This document shows positions 8,356-15,887 of a stretch of 48,104 nucleotides of DNA, piece after piece. Position 1 is the first letter of the stretch; the number at the start of each line of letters is the position of its first letter. The DNA is from Candidatus Edwardsiibacteriota bacterium (GTDB lineage Bacteria; Edwardsbacteria; AC1; EtOH8): positions 1 to 48,104 of the forward strand of contig JAGVNJ010000047.1 of assembly GCA_020053305.1 (NCBI GenBank), written 5' to 3'. The notes under the pieces were generated by a model that was not told where the DNA came from, did no database searches, and saw only the letters and a list, made by a program, of their open reading frames with translations. The position numbers were made by a program, and so were the translations under genes.

Positions 8356-8445
8356 ACGGAGATTTTGCACGGAAGGTGCTCCCGGATAATAGAAGGGGAT
8401 TCAATATCACCTTTGACGGCCAACATTTTCATTGAATCCTTTTTT
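8356..8445 (+). ncRNA. Candidate small RNA of about 90 nucleotides
   Basis: The segment starts about seven bases after the -10 box at 8344 and ends with a stem GGATTCAAT (8397-8405) / ATTGAATCC (8431-8439) followed by TTTTTT (8440-8445). A second possible pairing, AAGGTG (8373-8378) with CACCTT (8408-8413), would use the loop of the terminator. There is no open frame of note. I do not recognise a known RNA family. It could be a free small RNA, or an attenuated leader of the hdr operon whose first gene starts 217 bases downstream. Confidence 0.4.
8397..8445 (+). terminator. Rho-independent terminator of the candidate RNA
   Basis: Nine-base perfect stem (8397-8405 with 8431-8439), a 25-base loop, then six T. 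The long loop makes it weaker than a classical terminator. Confidence 0.45.
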
Positions 8446-8456
8446 GTTTAGCGGGA

Positions 8457-8636
8457 TGAGACCTCTGTAAAACTAACCACCGCCACTGGCCCCGCTGAAC
8501 GGGTAAACTGGGGTAAACCACGGAAACACGGAACTACTGAAAATACCAAGAAAAGGACCTTAAACCCGATATTTTCCATGATTATTATTCCGGGAATTCA
8601 GTGTTTCTGTGGCAAAGGGTACTTTTGCAGAAGACT
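8457..8636. repeat. MITE-like repeat copy 3
   Basis: Left end TGAGACCTCTGTAAAACTAAC (8457-8477). Right end TACTTTTGCAGAAGACTAA (8618-8636), an imperfect inverted copy. Inside is CCACGGAAACACGGAACTAC (8518-8537) ... GATTATTATTCCGGGAATTC and AGTGTTTCTGTGG, closely matching the inner palindrome of copy 2. It ends 25 bases before the hdrC start codon. Confidence 0.55.
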
Positions 8637-8661
8637 AAAGATATAAATTGGGAGAACGATT

Positions 8662-9111
8662 ATGGCCAATGCACCTCTGAATTATACCCCGGTCGAGACC
8701 AACGACACCCTTCAGCTCAGCGGTGATAGGATCGGCGACAGGATTTTTTTGAAGATCGAGGAGCTCAGCGGCGAAAAAGTCTTCCGCTGCATGCAGTGCG
8801 GATCCTGTTCGGCCGGCTGCCCCATGCACGACCGGATGGACATCGCCCCGAACCAGATCTGGAAACTGCTGCAGATGGGCGAGCACGAAAAGGTGAAGAA
8901 TTCCGAATCGATCTGGGCCTGCCTGTCGTGTTTTACCTGCGGGGTCAGATGCCCCAAGGGCATCGATCTGGCCAAGGTGATGGAGGCGGTGCGCCAGCTG
9001 CTGGTCAGAAAAAGGCTGGACCGGGTGGATGGCAATAAAATACCGAAAGAGATATTGGAGGAGGTCCCCCAAATTGCATTAATCAGTTGTCTGCGCAAGC
9101 AGTCGGGGTAG
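8662..9111 (+). CDS. hdrC: Heterodisulfide reductase subunit C (HdrC-like)
   Basis: A 149-residue soluble Fe-S protein. Two complete CxxCxxCxxxCP motifs (Cys 43/46/49/53 and 87/90/93/97) bind two [4Fe-4S] clusters that pass electrons between HdrA and HdrB. It is close to the usual HdrC size and has no membrane segment. GGGAG at 8650-8654 lies seven bases before the ATG. It opens the operon hdrC-hdrB-frd-like-hdrA-mvhDGA. In organisms without coenzyme M/B the substrate of such Hdr complexes is usually unknown, so the name reflects family and not substrate. Confidence 0.9.
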   Translation: MANAPLNYTPVETNDTLQLSGDRIGDRIFLKIEELSGEKVFRCMQCGSCSAGCPMHDRMDIAPNQIWKLLQMGEHEKVKNSESIWACLSCFTCGVRCPKGIDLAKVMEAVRQLLVRKRLDRVDGNKIPKEILEEVPQIALISCLRKQSG

Positions 9112-9116
9112 TTATT

Positions 9117-9575
9117 ACCACGGAATCACGGAAAAACCAAATAAATCCCAGAGGATTGCCAAATGAGGGAACCCCCGAACGGTAATCTAATCGATAAAGA
9201 TCTAACGGATCAGATTCTGAATGCGGCGGTGGAAGTGCATACGGTTCTTGGTCCAGGATATCTTGAGTCGATATATCAGAACGCCCTGACAGCCGAACTG
9301 AAACGACGCGGATTATCCATCGAAGAACAAAAAGAAATTACGGTAACTTTCAAAGGGGCCGAAGTTGGCAAGCATCGCCTTGACATAGTGGTCGAGAGCA
9401 AGGTGGTTCTTGAATTGAAAGCTGTTACCGCATTTGATGATATTCATACCGCCCAAATCATTTCATATTTGAAAGCGACAGGTTTTCGGGTCGGTTTGTT
9501 ACTTAACTTCGCAAAAGAGACACTGAAAATCAAGCGGGTTGTCCTATGAATTCCGTTCTTCAGTGTTTCCGTGGT
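9117..9575 (+). mobile_element. Palindromic element carrying a GxxExxY gene
   Basis: The left end ACCACGGAATCACGGAA (9117-9133) and right end TTCAGTGTTTCCGTGGT (9559-9575) are inverted copies at 14 of 17 positions. Between them lies the GxxExxY gene 9163-9549. A 52-base element with the same ends but no gene sits in the next spacer (10471-10522). Its right arm matches this one at 25 of 27 positions. This looks like a filled and an empty version of one small mobile element, inserted between hdrC and hdrB. Confidence 0.55.
9163..9549 (+). CDS. GxxExxY family protein (PD-(D/E)xK-like)
   Basis: A 128-residue protein of the GxxExxY family, named for its motif GYLESIY, here at residues 32-38. The family is related to PD-(D/E)xK nucleases. 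The matching residues appear as D74 (HRLDIVV), then E84 and K86 in LELKAV. The C-terminal half (AQIISYLKATG, GLLLNFA) is characteristic. The biological role of the family is not established. It lies in the hdrC-hdrB spacer in operon orientation, inside a palindromic element, and is unrelated to electron transfer. Its codon use is a little more AT-rich than that of its neighbours. Confidence 0.85.
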   Translation: MREPPNGNLIDKDLTDQILNAAVEVHTVLGPGYLESIYQNALTAELKRRGLSIEEQKEITVTFKGAEVGKHRLDIVVESKVVLELKAVTAFDDIHTAQIISYLKATGFRVGLLLNFAKETLKIKRVVL

Positions 9576-9589
9576 TTAAAGGAGCTTAC

Positions 9590-10471
9590 ATGAACAAGAT
9601 TTCCTATTATCCCGGCTGTACCCTTTCCAACACCGCCAAGAATTTCGACCTTTCGGCCAGGGAGTCGATGAAAGCCCTGGGCTGGGAGCTGGATGAGCTG
9701 CCCCGATGGAACTGCTGCGGCACGGTCTATTCCTTGGCCTCCGATAATCTGATCAACCACGTGGCTCCGATCAGGCTGCTGGTCCATACCCAGGAGCTGG
9801 GTCGGGATAAACTGACCACCCTGTGCAGCATGTGTTACCATACCCTGAAGATGTCCAACCTGATGGTGCAGAAGGACAGGGATAAGCTGGAGAAGATCAA
9901 CTTCTTCACCAAGGACAAGGATGCCGAGTATAAGGGCCGGGTGGAGGTGCTGCACCTGTTGGAGATATTGAAAAACGACATCGGCTTCGCCAATATCAAG
10001 GAAAAGATATCCCGGCCGCTGAAAGGGCTTAAGCTGGCATCGTATTACGGCTGCCTGCTGACCCGCCCCAAGGCCGCGGCCATAGACGATGTGGAGATGC
10101 CGACCATCATGGGCGATCTGATAAACTCCCTGGGAGCCCAGGCGGTGTACGATCCCTGTCTCACCGAGTGCTGCGGTTCCTATCACACCGTGATGGACCA
10201 GGAGGTGGTGGCCGACAAGGCCGAGCGGATAATATCGTCGGCCATAAAGAACGGCGCCGAGGCCATTGTCACCAGCTGTCCGCTGTGCTTCTTCAACCTG
10301 GATGAACGCCAGAAGAACATCCTGGAAAAGACCGGCAAGGCTTACGATCTCCCCATATTATACTTTACCCAACTGTTGGCCCTGGGGTTGGGATTGGGGC
10401 CGGAGGTTTGTAAATTCGACCTGCATCACATCGACCCCCGGCCGCTGCTGAAAGCGAAATCAATTATCTAA
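9590..10471 (+). CDS. hdrB: Heterodisulfide reductase subunit B (HdrB-like)
   Basis: A 293-residue protein with two CCG domains. The first is C10-x31-CC(42,43)-x35-C79-xx-C82. The second is C155-x38-CC(194,195)-x34-C230-xx-C233. In characterised HdrB these motifs hold two noncubane [4Fe-4S] clusters at the disulfide-reducing site, and all cysteines are kept here. The ATG at 9590 has AAAGGAG directly upstream (9578-9584); an earlier in-frame start would lie inside the preceding repeat and is rejected. The full motif set argues for real catalysis on a disulfide or a comparable acceptor. Confidence 0.92.
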   Translation: MNKISYYPGCTLSNTAKNFDLSARESMKALGWELDELPRWNCCGTVYSLASDNLINHVAPIRLLVHTQELGRDKLTTLCSMCYHTLKMSNLMVQKDRDKLEKINFFTKDKDAEYKGRVEVLHLLEILKNDIGFANIKEKISRPLKGLKLASYYGCLLTRPKAAAIDDVEMPTIMGDLINSLGAQAVYDPCLTECCGSYHTVMDQEVVADKAERIISSAIKNGAEAIVTSCPLCFFNLDERQKNILEKTGKAYDLPILYFTQLLALGLGLGPEVCKFDLHHIDPRPLLKAKSII

Positions 10472-10522
10472 CCACTGAAGCACGGAATAAAAAAACATTC
10501 CGTCCTTCTGTGTTTCCGTGGT
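10471..10522. repeat. Empty palindromic element (52 bases)
   Basis: ACCACTGAAGCACGGAA (10471-10487) pairs imperfectly with TTCTGTGTTTCCGTGGT (10506-10522). It overlaps the last base of hdrB and fills the spacer to the Fe-S gene. Its right arm, ATTCCGTCCTTCTGTG and onward, matches the right end of the gene-carrying element at 9117-9575 at 25 of 27 positions. Confidence 0.6.
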
Positions 10523-10548
10523 TAAAAAATCTATTTGGGAGTGTATAA

Positions 10549-11277
10549 ATGGAAACCAAAGTAAACCTGATCCCCATCCACGTGATGGGCAAACAGTACA
10601 TGGTGCCGGACACCCTAACTGTCATGAAGGCCATGGAGTATGCCGGCTATCAGCTGACCCGGGGCTGCGGCTGCCGGGGCGGCATCTGCGGGGCCTGCGG
10701 CATAGCCTTCCGCCTGCCCGACAGCTACAAGATCGAGGTGGGTCTGGCCTGCCAGGCCATGGCCCAGCCCGGCATGTACCTGGCCGTCCTGCCTTTCTTC
10801 CCCAACAAGCGCGGCATCCACGACCTGAACAAGGTCAAGGCCGCTGTCGACACCTTCAAGGCCCTGTACCCGGAGGTGTTCAAGTGCGTGTCCTGCAACA
10901 CCTGCACCAAGTCCTGCCCGATGTCCATCGAAGTGATGGACTATATCAACGCTGTCATCCGGGGGGATATCGTGCAGGCGGCCGAGCTTTCCTTCGACTG
11001 CGTGATGTGCGGGCTGTGCACCTCCCGCTGTCCGGCCGAGATATCCCACGCCAACGTGGCCATACTGGCCCGGCGGCTGTACGGCTCGCAGATCACACCG
11101 CGGGCCGAGCATCTGGCCAAACAGGTTGAGCAAGTGAAGGCTGGGAAGTTCAATGAGGGGCTGGACCAGCTGAAGAAGGCTGACGTCAACAAGCTGAAGG
11201 AGCTGTATAAGGCCCGGGAAGCCGAGCCGGACAACACGCCCGACGAATGGGCCCCGAAATCTAATGACTATTTGTGA
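10549..11277 (+). CDS. Fumarate-reductase-like iron-sulfur protein (FrdB/TfrB-like)
   Basis: A 242-residue Fe-S protein. An N-terminal plant-type [2Fe-2S] domain shows GCGCRGGICGACG (Cys 40-50) and a distal C68. It is followed by two complete CxxCxxCxxxCP motifs (Cys 113/116/119/123 and 151/154/157/161). This is the layout of succinate dehydrogenase/fumarate reductase Fe-S subunits, except that the last cluster also has four cysteines where SdhB/FrdB usually holds a 3Fe-4S. TfrB of thiol:fumarate reductase fuses such a part to an HdrB-like part; here hdrB is a separate upstream gene. The partner flavoprotein is at 11743. The tail after residue 190 is charged and without motifs. Confidence 0.78.
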   Translation: METKVNLIPIHVMGKQYMVPDTLTVMKAMEYAGYQLTRGCGCRGGICGACGIAFRLPDSYKIEVGLACQAMAQPGMYLAVLPFFPNKRGIHDLNKVKAAVDTFKALYPEVFKCVSCNTCTKSCPMSIEVMDYINAVIRGDIVQAAELSFDCVMCGLCTSRCPAEISHANVAILARRLYGSQITPRAEHLAKQVEQVKAGKFNEGLDQLKKADVNKLKELYKAREAEPDNTPDEWAPKSNDYL

Positions 11278-11325
11278 TTCCGTTGATTACGTCGTGATTA
11301 CACCGATAAATCAAGGATTATTAGG

Positions 11326-11703
11326 ATGCCAGAGAACGACCCGTTGACAGAAAGAATCATATCCTGTTGTTTCAAGGTTCATTCCGAGTTGGGACCGGGG
11401 TTCAATGAAAAAGTATATCACAATTCTTTGATCATCATGCTTGGGAATGAAGGGTTACAGCATGAAACAGAAAAACGCTTCCCAGTCATGTTTCAAAATA
11501 AAAAGGTCGGGCAACTAATCGTCGATCTGTTGGTAGAGAATACTGTGGTCTTGGAGGTTAAAGCAGTGACCGGTTATCTGCCGGAAGTATTCAAGCATCA
11601 AACCATATCTTACCTAAAAGCAACCAAGCTAAAAGTCGGGTTGTTAGTGAACTTCGGGAATAAAAGCTGCAAAGTTAAGCGATTTGTCAATACATCAGCG
11701 TAA
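11326..11703 (+). CDS. Second GxxExxY family protein
   Basis: A 125-residue GxxExxY protein with GFNEKVY at residues 25-31, and D67, E77 and K79 (VIDLLV-type strand and LEVKAV) in the positions of a PD-(D/E)xK site. The tail HQTISYLKATKLKVGLLVNFG is the family signature. It is only moderately similar to the copy at 9163, so the two are not a recent duplication. It lies between the Fe-S gene and the flavoprotein gene. Its flanks (11281-11325 and 11704-11742, with GATTACACCGATAAATC and AAATCTGCGAAATC) look like another palindrome family, but the symmetry is weak. Function unknown. Confidence 0.82.
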   Translation: MPENDPLTERIISCCFKVHSELGPGFNEKVYHNSLIIMLGNEGLQHETEKRFPVMFQNKKVGQLIVDLLVENTVVLEVKAVTGYLPEVFKHQTISYLKATKLKVGLLVNFGNKSCKVKRFVNTSA

Positions 11704-11742
11704 TCAATAGTAAATCTGCGAAATCTTTCAAGGAGGTTATAA

Positions 11743-13413
11743 ATGCCATATACCCCTGAACTGAAACAGTTGATCAAAAAGGTCGAGGCCACCAGGCCGG
11801 AGCGGGTCCGCCGGAAGAAAGAGGGCAAGGAAATGCCGGCCATGTCGCTGGAGGAACGCCAAGCGGTGCTGGACGCCTTCCACCCGGACTGCAAAAAAAC
11901 CTCCAAGCGTTCCATCGGGGTCGGAGTCAACAAGGGCTACGCCATCTCCCCGGAGATAGTGGATCAGCTGGAGTCCAAGAGCCGGGTAAACCCCGACCAG
12001 GTCGACCTGAACCCGCGCTTTACCACCGACGTGCTGGTGGTGGGCGGGGGCGGGGCCGGCGTGGCCGCGGCCATCATGGCCAAGGAACACGGGGCCAAGG
12101 TGCTGATTCTGACCAAGCTGCGGGTGGGCGACGCCAACACCATGATGGCCGAGGGCGGGATCCAGTCCTCTTCCAAATTGCACAAGGACTCTCCCTACTA
12201 TCACTATCTGGACGTGCTGGGCGGCGGCCATTTCAAGAACGTGCCGGAGCTGGCCGAGGCCCTGGTGGGCGACGCGCCCGAAACCCTGGCCTGGCTGGAG
12301 TCCCTGGGCTGCATGTTCACCAAGGACCCGGACGGCCGGCTGTTGACCATCCACGGCGGCGGCACCTGCCGCAAGCGAATGCATTACGCGGCCGACATTA
12401 CCGGGGCCGAGATCATGCGGACCCTGCGGGACGAGGCCCTCAACTTCCCCGAAGACATCAAAGTCATCGACTTCACCTCGGCGGTGGAGCTGGTGCTTAA
12501 CGACCAGGGCCAGTGCGCCGGGGTGGTGGCCTATAACCACGAGACCGAGGAATACTTCACCATCAAAGCCAAGGCGGTGATCATGGCCACCGGCGGCTCG
12601 GGCCGGCTCCACATCCAGAATTTCATGACCACCAACCATTACGGGGCCACCGGCGACGGGCTGGTGATGGGCTACCGGGCCGGGGTGGAGTTGAATTTTC
12701 TACATACCGTCCAGTTTCATCCCACCGGGGTATCCTATCCCGATCAGATCGAGGGACTGCTGCTGACCGAGAAATTCCGGGGCATGGGCGCCAATATCCT
12801 GAACATCGACGCCGAGCAGTTCGTGTTCGAGCGCGAGCCCCGCGACGTAGAAGCCGCAGCCTTCATCCGCGAATGCGAGGAGCGCAAGAAGGGCATCGCC
12901 ACGCCCTCGGGAAAGGTCGGGGTCTGGCTGGATTCGCCCATGATCGACGACCTGAAGGGCAAGGGCACGGTGGAGAAGGAATTCGTGGGCAAGTGGAAAC
13001 TCTACATGCGGCACGACATCGACATCTCCAAGGAGCCGATGCTGACCTACCCCACCCTGCATTACCAGAACGGCGGGCTGAAGATCAACGCCCGCTCGGA
13101 GACCTCGTTGCCCGGGCTGTATGCCGCCGGAGAGGTGGCCGGGGGGATCCACGGTGAGAACCGGTTGATGGGTAACTCTCTGCTGGATGTTTGCGTGTTC
13201 GGCCGGCGGGCCGGACGGTCGGCCGCGGAATTTGTCAAGAGCGGGGCCAAGGACGGGAAGCTGGGTTTGGAGCATGTCAAAAAATATCATCAGGAGCTGG
13301 AGGCTGCCGGCATCGGAGGGGGAAGGGTCTCCCCGATGCTGCTGCCGGATTACGGCAATCCCGATGTCAGGAAGAACCAGATAACCACCTGCTACCTGGG
13401 CACGATAAGATAA
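11743..13413 (+). CDS. Fumarate reductase/succinate dehydrogenase-like flavoprotein
   Basis: A 556-residue FAD protein of the FrdA/SdhA/NadB family. After an unusual 90-residue N-terminal extension, the FAD loop GGGGAG is at 101-106. The substrate-site residues of fumarate reductases are conserved: H326 (QFHPTG), R346 (TEKFRG), H440 (HYQNGG) and R474 (GENRLMGNS). The His that binds FAD covalently in FrdA/SdhA is replaced by N132, so FAD should be non-covalent. L-aspartate oxidase shares the fold, but the Fe-S neighbour and hdr context favour fumarate reduction or a related reaction. AAGGAGG about nine bases upstream supports the start. Confidence 0.82.
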   Translation: MPYTPELKQLIKKVEATRPERVRRKKEGKEMPAMSLEERQAVLDAFHPDCKKTSKRSIGVGVNKGYAISPEIVDQLESKSRVNPDQVDLNPRFTTDVLVVGGGGAGVAAAIMAKEHGAKVLILTKLRVGDANTMMAEGGIQSSSKLHKDSPYYHYLDVLGGGHFKNVPELAEALVGDAPETLAWLESLGCMFTKDPDGRLLTIHGGGTCRKRMHYAADITGAEIMRTLRDEALNFPEDIKVIDFTSAVELVLNDQGQCAGVVAYNHETEEYFTIKAKAVIMATGGSGRLHIQNFMTTNHYGATGDGLVMGYRAGVELNFLHTVQFHPTGVSYPDQIEGLLLTEKFRGMGANILNIDAEQFVFEREPRDVEAAAFIRECEERKKGIATPSGKVGVWLDSPMIDDLKGKGTVEKEFVGKWKLYMRHDIDISKEPMLTYPTLHYQNGGLKINARSETSLPGLYAAGEVAGGIHGENRLMGNSLLDVCVFGRRAGRSAAEFVKSGAKDGKLGLEHVKKYHQELEAAGIGGGRVSPMLLPDYGNPDVRKNQITTCYLGTIR

Positions 13414-13527
13414 ATACGAATTACGAAATACAAAACAAATGCTAAATTCGGTTTGTGATGGCAGAATTAGGGCATTGTTTCGGGTTTCGATATTAGAAAT
13501 CCGAGTTTACTATCAAGGAGTAATTTA

Positions 13528-15492
13528 ATGGAAAAAATCGGAGTCTTTGTCTGTCACTGCGGCCTCAACATCGCCGGGACGGTGGATGTCAAGAAGGTGG
13601 CTGAGGCCATCTCCGGCTACCGCGATGTGGCCCATGCCGAAGAGTATAAATACATGTGCTCGGATCCCGGGCAGAACCTGGTGATCAAGGCCATCAAGGA
13701 GAAGGGGCTGACCGGGTTGGTGGTGGCCGCCTGCTCCCCCACCCTTCATGAGACCACCTTCAGGAAGGCGGCCCAGCGGGCCGGCCTCAACCCCTACAAG
13801 GTGGAGATCGCCAACATCCGCGAGCAGTGCAGCTGGGTCCACGATGACAAGGCCCTGGCCACCAGCAAAGCCATCAAGATAGTCCGGACCATGGTGGAGA
13901 AGGTCCGGGGCGACAGCCCCCTAGAGACCATCAAGGTGGATGTCACCAAAAAAGCCCTGGTAATCGGCGGCGGAATCTCCGGCATCCAGGCCGCCCTGGA
14001 CATCGCCAACAGCGGATACCCGGTGATTCTGGTGGAACGCCAGCCCTCGATCGGCGGTCACATGGCCCAGCTGTCGGAGACCTTTCCCACCCTGGACTGC
14101 TCCCAGTGCATCCTGACCCCCAAGATGGTCGACGTCAGCAAGCATCCCAACATCACCCTTCATACCTATTCCGAGGTGGAGGATGTTTCGGGCTACGTCG
14201 GCAATTTCAAGGTCCGGATCAAAAAGAAGGCCGCCTATGTGGACCGGGATAAATGCACCGGCTGCGGGCTGTGTTCAGAAAAATGCCCCAGCAAGAACAA
14301 TTCCAGCGAGTTCGAGAGGGGGATGGCCTTCAGGAAAGCCATCTACACCCCCTTTCCCCAGGCGGTCCCCAACAAACCGGTGATCGATCGGGAGAACTGC
14401 ACCTATTTCCAAACCGGCAAATGCGGGGTGTGCGCCAAGGTCTGTACGGTAGGAGCCATCAATTACGAGCAGCAGGATGAGATGATCGAGGAGCAAGTGG
14501 GTTCGATAGTCATTGCCACCGGATACGAGGTCCATCCGGTCAGCAAATTCGCCGAGTACGGTTACGGCACCATTCCCGATGTGATAGATGGTTTGCAGTT
14601 CGAAAGGATGCTGTCGGCCTCCGGGCCCACCGAGGGGGAGGTTAAAAGGCCCTCGGACGGCAAGACTCCCAAGGAGGTGGTCTTCATCCAGTGCGCCGGC
14701 TCGCGGGATCCGGAGAAATACTTTCCTTATTGCTCCAAGATCTGCTGCATGTACACCGCCAAACACGCCAAGCTCTACAAGCACAAGGTGCATGACGGCC
14801 AGCCCTATGTCTTTTACATAGACATCCGGGCGGGAGGCAAGAAGTACGAAGAGTTCGTCCAGCAGGCCATCGAGGAGGAGAAGGTGGTCTATCTGCGGGG
14901 CAAGGTCTCCCGGATCTACCGGGACGGCGACAAGGTGATGGTCTGCGGCGAGGATACCCTGCTGGGCAAAAAAGTGGAGATAGCCGCCGACCTGGTGGTG
15001 CTGGCCTCGGCCATCACCGCCCAGACCGACTCCCGGGAACTGGCCCAGAAGCTGAAGGCGGCGGTGGACGAATTTGGATTCTTCAGCGAGGCCCATCCCA
15101 AACTGCGGCCGGTGGAAAGCAATACCGGAGGATTCTTCCTGGCCGGCGCCGCCCAGGCCCCCAAGGATATTCCGGAGGCCGTGGCCCAGGCCAGCGCCAC
15201 CGCAGCCAAGGTGACGGCCCTGTTCAGCGGAAAGTATCTGGAGCACGAGCCGATCGTGGCTACGGTGGTCGAGGACCTCTGCTCGGGATGCCGGATCTGC
15301 GTCCCGGCCTGCCCCTATGGCGCCCGGGAGTACGATAAAGAGAAAAAAGTGGCCAGGGTCAACGAGGTGCTTTGCGAGGGATGCGGTGCCTGCGTGTCGG
15401 CCTGCGCCTCGGGGGCCACCCAGCAGAATAATTTTTCCGACCAGCAATTTTATGAGATGATATCCACCGCATTGGAGGAGAGCAATGTTTGA
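13528..15492 (+). CDS. hdrA: Heterodisulfide reductase subunit A (HdrA, FAD and multiple Fe-S)
   Basis: A 654-residue core subunit that in characterised complexes carries the bifurcating FAD. Visible parts are an N-terminal cysteine region (C9, C11, C44, C69), the FAD-binding loop GGGISG (about 147-152) with ERQPSIGGH, the LDCSQCILTPKM segment, a CxxCxxCxxxCP motif (243-253), a further Cys cluster (291-306), and two C-terminal ferredoxin motifs (CSGCRICVPACP and CEGCGACVSACA). Length is standard for HdrA. It overlaps mvhD by eight bases. The 114-base spacer before it holds only degenerate inverted repeats. In Mvh-Hdr enzymes the FAD sends one electron to ferredoxin and one to the HdrB site. 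Confidence 0.93.
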   Translation: MEKIGVFVCHCGLNIAGTVDVKKVAEAISGYRDVAHAEEYKYMCSDPGQNLVIKAIKEKGLTGLVVAACSPTLHETTFRKAAQRAGLNPYKVEIANIREQCSWVHDDKALATSKAIKIVRTMVEKVRGDSPLETIKVDVTKKALVIGGGISGIQAALDIANSGYPVILVERQPSIGGHMAQLSETFPTLDCSQCILTPKMVDVSKHPNITLHTYSEVEDVSGYVGNFKVRIKKKAAYVDRDKCTGCGLCSEKCPSKNNSSEFERGMAFRKAIYTPFPQAVPNKPVIDRENCTYFQTGKCGVCAKVCTVGAINYEQQDEMIEEQVGSIVIATGYEVHPVSKFAEYGYGTIPDVIDGLQFERMLSASGPTEGEVKRPSDGKTPKEVVFIQCAGSRDPEKYFPYCSKICCMYTAKHAKLYKHKVHDGQPYVFYIDIRAGGKKYEEFVQQAIEEEKVVYLRGKVSRIYRDGDKVMVCGEDTLLGKKVEIAADLVVLASAITAQTDSRELAQKLKAAVDEFGFFSEAHPKLRPVESNTGGFFLAGAAQAPKDIPEAVAQASATAAKVTALFSGKYLEHEPIVATVVEDLCSGCRICVPACPYGAREYDKEKKVARVNEVLCEGCGACVSACASGATQQNNFSDQQFYEMISTALEESNV

Positions 15493-15886
15493 ACCGAAGA
15501 TGATTTGCTTCTATTGTAAGTGGTGCACTTACACCGGGGCCGACCTGGCCGGGACCAGCCGGATGAAATACCTGCCCAACGGAGTGGTTTTAAAGTCGAT
15601 GTGTTCCAGCCGGATAGATCCCCAGCATATTCTGGAGGCCTTCAAAAAAGGGGCCGACGGGGTGCTGATCGGCGGCTGCCATTACGGCGACTGTCATTAC
15701 GTCACCGGAAACCAGCTGACCCACAACCGGGTGGCCATGCTGCAAAAAATACTGCCCGATTTCGGCATCGATCCCCACCGGCTCCGGATAGAATGGATCT
15801 CGGCGGCCGAGGGCGCCAAGTTAGTGAAGGTGATCAACACCTTTACCGAAGACCTGAGAGCGATGGGACCAAGGAGGAGTAAATAA
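15485..15886 (+). CDS. mvhD: Methyl-viologen-reducing hydrogenase delta subunit (MvhD)
   Basis: A 133-residue [2Fe-2S] protein that links the NiFe hydrogenase (MvhGA) to HdrA. The cysteines C8, C11, C14, C40, C65 and C70 (in CFYCKWC, KSMCSSR and GCHYGDCHY) follow the MvhD pattern. Its start lies inside the end of hdrA and its stop is one base before the mvhG start codon, so the three genes are tightly coupled. The standalone form indicates that it is not fused to HdrA, as it is in some lineages. Confidence 0.92.
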   Translation: MFEPKMICFYCKWCTYTGADLAGTSRMKYLPNGVVLKSMCSSRIDPQHILEAFKKGADGVLIGGCHYGDCHYVTGNQLTHNRVAMLQKILPDFGIDPHRLRIEWISAAEGAKLVKVINTFTEDLRAMGPRRSK

Positions 15887-15887
15887 T

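Noticed and set aside
8202-8435. Open frame of 77 codons on the plus strand between sucD and hdrC
   Set aside because: It runs through a repeat element and the candidate promoter and RNA, has no ribosome site and shows no protein family features.
10549-11277. Naming the Fe-S protein a true TfrB of thiol:fumarate reductase
   Set aside because: TfrB carries an HdrB-like C-terminal part that is missing here; only the N-terminal Fe-S layout is shared.
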